Part shown: piece by piece, positions 60,457 through 64,000 of the stretch
Position numbering within the stretch: position 1 is the first letter of the stretch
Layout of the letters: each line of letters opens with the position of its first letter
Source of the DNA: Magnetofaba australis IT-1
Lineage (GTDB): Bacteria; Pseudomonadota; Magnetococcia; Magnetococcales; Magnetococcaceae
DNA: 64,000 nt
Assembly: GCF_002109495.1 (NCBI RefSeq)
Contig: NZ_LVJN01000018.1
Span: 124,001-188,000 of the forward strand
Direction: 5' to 3'
The notes under the pieces: model-generated
Seen by the model: only the letters and a program-made list of their open reading frames with translations
Database searches by the model: none
What the model was told of the DNA's origin: nothing
Position numbers and translations under genes: made by a program

Positions 60457-61830
60457 ATGGATCGTGTTCTAGCCGGTTTGCCCGCTCAGCGGCCCGCTTT
60501 TGAGCAGGCGTTGCTGGACTACCTGCGTATTCCCGCCATCTCCGCCGACCCCACCCATGCCGACTCCTTACAGCAGTGCGCGCGCCACACTGCCGCGTTG
60601 TTACAGCAGGCGGGCATGCAGTCCGTGGATATCCATCAGACCGCCGGACAGCCCGTCGTGCTGGCGCAGTGGCGCGGCGCCGGACCGGAACGACCTACGG
60701 TGCTGGTCTACGGCCACTATGACGTGCAGCCGGTCGACCCTTTGGACTTGTGGATCTCGCCGCCGTTTGAGCCGCGCATCGCCGATGACCGCGTGTTCGC
60801 GCGCGGGGCCATGGATGATAAGGGGCAGGTGTTGATGCACATTCTGGCGCTGGGGGAGATTCTGCGCCGCACCGGCTCCCTGCCGGTTAATGTGATCTTT
60901 CTCATTGAGGGCGAAGAGGAGATCGTCAGTCCCAATCTGCCCGCCTTCCTCGACGCCCACGCCGAGTTGTTGCAGCAGGCGGATGCGGCGGTGATCTCCG
61001 ACACCTCCATGTGGGATGAGGGCGTTCCCGCCATCACCACCAGTCTGCGCGGCATGGCGCTCATTGATGTGACCATGCAGGGGCCCAATCGCGACCTCCA
61101 CTCGGGCGCCTATGGCGGCGTCATTGGTAATCCTCTGGAGGCGTTGGCGCGTCTGTTGGCGTCGGTGAAAGATGACAGTGGACGCATTCTCATCCCCGGC
61201 TTCTATGATGATGTGGAGCCATTGGATGCGGCCACAGAGCAGCGGTTGGCGGCCACGCCATTCGATGCGCGCGCTTTTTATGCGCAGCAGGGGACCGCAA
61301 CAGGGTGGGGCGAAGCGCCGTATGGCGAGTTGGCCCGTCTGTGGCGGCGTCCCACCTTTGAAATCAATGGACTGTGGGGCGGCTATCAGGGCGAGGGGTT
61401 CAAAACCGTGCTGCCCGCCCAGGCCCACGCCAAAATCTCCATGCGTCTGGTGGCCAAGCAGGACCCGGAGCGCATTGCGGCGCTGGTCTGCGCATATTTA
61501 CGCGATAATGCGCCGCCCTGGACCCAGGTGATCGCCAACGCCTTGCCCGGGGCGGCGCGCGGCGTCGCCTTTGCCGATGATCTGCCCATTATCCAGGCCG
61601 CCCAACAGGCGCTTACCGCCGCGTTCGGACGCGAGCCGGTGCTGGCCGGAGAGGGCGTCACCATTCCCATCGTGGCGGATTTGTGGCAACGCTTCGGCAT
61701 TCCCACAGCGTTGATCGGCTTTGGTTTGCCCGATGGTCGGGCGCATTCGCCCAATGAGAACCTCCATCTGCCCACCTTCCATACCGGCATCGAAAGTCTG
61801 GTGCGTTTCTACTACGCATTGGCACAGTAG
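60457..61830 (+). CDS. M20 family metallopeptidase (dipeptidase-like)
   Basis: 457 residues, the usual length of the M20 dipeptidase subgroup. G-H-Y-D-V-Q-P-V-D places metal ligand His87 with Asp89; A-M-D-D-K-G has bridging Asp120; E-G-E-E-E-I has the catalytic Glu and a metal ligand near 155; a further His ligand is in N-R-D-L-H-S-G (near 214) and the last in A-H-S-P-N-E-N near 430. It is a two-zinc cytoplasmic exopeptidase or acyl-amide hydrolase. Co-transcribed with sixA, with no evident functional link. Confidence 0.9.
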   Translation: MDRVLAGLPAQRPAFEQALLDYLRIPAISADPTHADSLQQCARHTAALLQQAGMQSVDIHQTAGQPVVLAQWRGAGPERPTVLVYGHYDVQPVDPLDLWISPPFEPRIADDRVFARGAMDDKGQVLMHILALGEILRRTGSLPVNVIFLIEGEEEIVSPNLPAFLDAHAELLQQADAAVISDTSMWDEGVPAITTSLRGMALIDVTMQGPNRDLHSGAYGGVIGNPLEALARLLASVKDDSGRILIPGFYDDVEPLDAATEQRLAATPFDARAFYAQQGTATGWGEAPYGELARLWRRPTFEINGLWGGYQGEGFKTVLPAQAHAKISMRLVAKQDPERIAALVCAYLRDNAPPWTQVIANALPGAARGVAFADDLPIIQAAQQALTAAFGREPVLAGEGVTIPIVADLWQRFGIPTALIGFGLPDGRAHSPNENLHLPTFHTGIESLVRFYYALAQ

Positions 61831-62344
61831 CGCGGCACATTCCACACAAATCTGCGCTGGGAAAAGTCTCTATATGGCGGGGTCTTGCTGTAGGCATACA
61901 CATTTAAATTATGTTTAAATGTGGAGATTATTATTGTTGAAATATAATGGTTTAGATTGTTTCGCAGGTGTCTGTCCCAGCTGTCAAAGCGATGGAATCT
62001 CAACATCCGCAAAAAAATGTGCGCAATGCGAAATTAGCCGCTTGCCTAGGGCAAAAGGATAGGGTAGCCTCTCTCTTGCGTCGGGCGATCATCATTAATA
62101 GACGCAGTGACCGAGGGGGCGGTTACAGGGTTTTTGGATTTTCTCGCAGTTCTTCTCAGAAAAAAATCGTAATATTTTATATCATAGAAGGAACCGTTTG
62201 TGTTGCTGTATACAACTAAAATAATATATTTTGGGGTTTTTCCACGCTCATAAATATCGGGAGCACATAAAAAGCGGGCGTGGATTTGGGGGTCAATGAG
62301 GTTTGCGCACAAGAAAAATACAACCAATTTGGAGGGCCGGTTTC
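61831..62344. other. A/T-rich intergenic island
   Basis: About 510 bases, markedly A/T-richer than the surrounding sequence from 61900 to 62340. Open frames of 80-90 codons on both strands show no family features or good ribosome-binding sites. It contains a strong dyad at 61899-61923 and leads to a small HTH-like gene, so it may be a regulatory region. Confidence 0.5.
61899..61923. promoter_or_regulatory. 25-bp dyad, operator or terminator candidate
   Basis: CACATTTAAA (61899-61908) pairs perfectly with TTTAAATGTG (61914-61923) around a five-base spacer, about 70 bases after the M20 peptidase stop. The A/T-rich arms are more operator-like than terminator-like. Confidence 0.45.
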
Positions 62345-62602
62345 ATGATCAGCGATGAACGTCACGACTTGTTTGGGATTCCGGAGCACACCTGTTGCAT
62401 GACCAGTGAAGAGTTGCAGACGGTGGGGGGAACGCTCTACGGGAAGGGATTGTTGGATGATGTCTACATCAAGGCTTTGGCGCGCGATCTGAATGCGTCG
62501 GAGTCATCCGTTCGCGGATGGTGGTTTGGCGTCAATCAACACATTCCCGCCACCACCCGTGAGTTCCTGATGCAGTTGCAGACTATCCGGGGTCGCGTCT
62601 GA
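62345..62602 (+). CDS. small protein with a putative helix-turn-helix
   Basis: 85 residues from the ATG at 62345, preceded by GGAGGG. The segment I-K-A-L-A-R-D-L-N-A-S-E-S-S-V-R-G-W-W-F-G (about 39-59) followed by H-I-P-A-T-T resembles a helix-turn-helix in which L-A-x2-L-x-A-S-x3-V-x2-W-x2-G and a later I-P are typical of Xre-like and phage-type DNA-binding proteins. It may regulate its own A/T-rich upstream region. Full identification is not possible from sequence alone. Confidence 0.6.
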   Translation: MISDERHDLFGIPEHTCCMTSEELQTVGGTLYGKGLLDDVYIKALARDLNASESSVRGWWFGVNQHIPATTREFLMQLQTIRGRV

Positions 62603-62716
62603 TCGAAAACGATCAACAGGGAAGTTGAAATTCGGATTGGCCCCATGCGTGATGCTCTCACATAAGGTTAAAGACTCAATCAATAGAGACCATCACGGAT
62701 GACCTTGCCGTTCCAG

Positions 62717-62747
62717 AAAACCCAGCCCTCGGGCTGGGTTTTTTTGT
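62717..62747. terminator. Rho-independent terminator
   Basis: AAAACCCAGCC (62717-62727) pairs with GGCTGGGTTTT (62732-62742) around CTCG, followed by a T-run. The A-run on the other side suggests bidirectional use between the HTH-like gene and the convergent glycosyltransferase gene. Confidence 0.88.
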
Positions 62748-62771
62748 TGCGTGGATTTGTACTGGATATGC

Positions 62772-63554
62772 TCAGGAGGTTTTGTCCGGCGTTTGACGCC
62801 GTTGGATGGCGCGGGCTTTAGCGTATTTTATCAGCGTGTTGAAGCAGCCAATGGCGATGTGAACCAGGCCGGGAACGCCGTCGAGAAATCCGGCGCGTAG
62901 AAAAAAGAATTTCAGAAACCGCAAGCCAGGACTCAGCCACAGTTTGTGTGCGCGGATATTTTTCCCCTGCGCCGCCAATCGTTGCGCCTGAATGGTGGTG
63001 TAGCGGTTCTGCTTGGCCAGGTAATCCTCCAGCCCCTGCTCCGACAGATGCAGCAGGTCGCCGCGCAGACGTCCAACGGGACCATCGGCGATGACGTGTT
63101 CATGCACCGGGTCGCTGCTCCAGCGCCCGTGGCGGCGGTCATACAGCCGTAGATTGGGATCGGGATAGCCCTCGCCATGGCGCAGCCAGCGCCCCATAAA
63201 GCGGTTGCAGCGGGGGAACTCATAGGCGTGGTTGGCGCGCTCAGGCGTGGCCAGAAGTTGCTCAATCTCCTGCTTTAGCGGGTGGCTGACCCGCTCGTCG
63301 GCATCCAGGCACAGCACCCAATCATGGGTCGCCTGCTTCACCGCGAATTGCTTTTGCGGTCCATATCCCAGCCACTGCTGATGCACAATGCGCACATTTG
63401 TAAATTGTCCAGCGATGGCCAATGTCTCATCGGTGGAGCCGGAGTCCACCACCACCACCTCATTACAAAACTGCAGGCTGTGCAGACACTCGGTGATCAC
63501 CGATTCCGCATTCAGCGTAATCACCACCCCGGACAGCGGTGTTGGCTGCGTCAT
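62772..63554 (-). CDS. LPS-core family 2 glycosyltransferase (WaaE/KdtX-like)
   Basis: 260 residues. L-S-G-V-V-I-T-L-N-A-E-S (N-terminus), V-V-V-D-S-G-S-T-D-E-T and W-V-L-C-L-D-A-D-E-R-V-S form the GT-A nucleotide and metal site. The later F-P-R-C-N-R-F-M-G-R-W-L-R-H-G, Y-P-D-P-N-L-R-L-Y and H-E-H-V stretches are characteristic of the WaaE/KdtX group that adds glucose to inner-core heptose. The C-terminus has hydrophobic and basic segments for membrane association. It shares ATGA with the upstream heptosyltransferase gene and has a strong AGGAGG site. Confidence 0.87.
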   Translation of the reverse strand: MTQPTPLSGVVITLNAESVITECLHSLQFCNEVVVVDSGSTDETLAIAGQFTNVRIVHQQWLGYGPQKQFAVKQATHDWVLCLDADERVSHPLKQEIEQLLATPERANHAYEFPRCNRFMGRWLRHGEGYPDPNLRLYDRRHGRWSSDPVHEHVIADGPVGRLRGDLLHLSEQGLEDYLAKQNRYTTIQAQRLAAQGKNIRAHKLWLSPGLRFLKFFFLRAGFLDGVPGLVHIAIGCFNTLIKYAKARAIQRRQTPDKTS

Positions 63555-64000
63555 GACGCGCCTCCTGTGAGCAAGGATTCCAGCGCAGAGATGATCTTAG
63601 ACGGCGGCAGGGTGGCGAAGCAGGGCGGCTGAATGGGGCCGGGCTCATCCAGCGGGCAGCGCCGCAACATACACGGCGCGCAGGGCTTGTCGCTGTGCAG
63701 CAGAACGCCTTGTGCGCCCGCCACCCCCGAGTAATCCGGATTGGTGGCGCCGTAGAGGGTGACTACAGGCGCCTCCATCGCTCCGGCCAGATGGGCAAAG
63801 CCGGAGTCCAGACCCACCACGGCGCGGGCGTTATGGATGATGCGCGCCATGGCGCTGAGTCCCAGACGCGGCAGAACCCGCGCGTGTTGCGGCGCGGCTT
63901 GCGCCAGTCGCTCGGCCCGCGCCTTTTCCGCCTCGCCGCCCCACGGCAGCAGCACCGGTCCCCAGTTGCGCGCGCCAATCTGCGCGATCAACTCGGCCCA
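63551..64000 (-). CDS. heptosyltransferase-family (GT9) protein, C-terminal part
   Basis: The last 149 codons are in the window; the gene continues past 64000. The GT9 C-terminal half has L-P-W-G-G-E-A-E-K-A-R-A-E and V-G-L-D-S-G-F-A-H-L-A-G-A-M, the ADP-heptose-binding D-[ST]-G-x2-H-L motif, then L-Y-G-A-T-N-P. The C-A-P-C-M-L-R-R-C-P cysteine cluster is typical of many heptosyltransferases. It transfers heptose to the LPS inner core. Overlap with the next GT gene by 4 bases marks an LPS-core operon. Confidence 0.88.
   Translation of the reverse strand, partial: WAELIAQIGARNWGPVLLPWGGEAEKARAERLAQAAPQHARVLPRLGLSAMARIIHNARAVVGLDSGFAHLAGAMEAPVVTLYGATNPDYSGVAGAQGVLLHSDKPCAPCMLRRCPLDEPGPIQPPCFATLPPSKIISALESLLTGGAS

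Overview
The window reads as chromosomal DNA of a GC-rich Gram-negative bacterium, most likely a deep-branching alphaproteobacterium. A DUF2155-type protein (a family concentrated in Alphaproteobacteria), lipoproteins, an outer-membrane beta-barrel protein and LPS-core glycosyltransferases support a diderm proteobacterium. Magnetococcales would fit the mix of genes, but that assignment is inference. No rRNA, CRISPR array, plasmid or phage module is visible.

Layout. 0-2 kb: a DUF2155 gene, tRNA-Ser(GCT), a tRNA-Ile(GAT)/tRNA-Ala(TGC) pair without rRNA genes, and a dual-specificity phosphatase. 2.5-9.5 kb: an NhaD Na+/H+ antiporter, three short-chain dehydrogenases (one a pteridine-reductase type beside folK) and an RhlE-type RNA helicase. 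9.5-16 kb: a TAXI-TRAP importer co-transcribed with a TauE/SafE-type exporter, an AEC permease, and a MarR regulator divergent from a DUF4405 membrane protein. 16-27 kb: envelope polysaccharide genes, including a tight five-gene operon (HAD phosphatase, GT2, nucleotidyltransferase, flippase-like membrane protein, APH-fold kinase) between two large unrecognised polytopic proteins. 27-36 kb: a Na/Pi cotransporter, a hybrid sensor kinase interrupted by an IS200/IS605-type insertion, and a YcgR/YcgQ-type permease pair.

The centrepiece is 36.4-53.3 kb: a complete pel exopolysaccharide locus on the minus strand in canonical order A-B-C-D-E-F-G, with an unusual architecture. The PelA glycoside hydrolase domain is a separate first gene. 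PelA itself keeps the deacetylase. Between them lies a second PelA-like gene that has lost about 260 residues, exactly the deacetylase core, in frame. PelB is split into an inner-membrane-anchored TPR protein and a beta-barrel protein with two AMIN-like repeats. PelD carries an RxxD motif compatible with c-di-GMP control. A secreted SUMF1-fold repeat protein is divergent from the operon.

55.6-64 kb: housekeeping genes (GST, NUDIX hydrolase, alpha/beta hydrolase, thiamine-binding protein, tRNA-Glu, SixA-type phosphatase, M20 peptidase), an AT-rich gap leading to a small HTH-like protein, and two LPS-core glycosyltransferases, the last cut by the window end.
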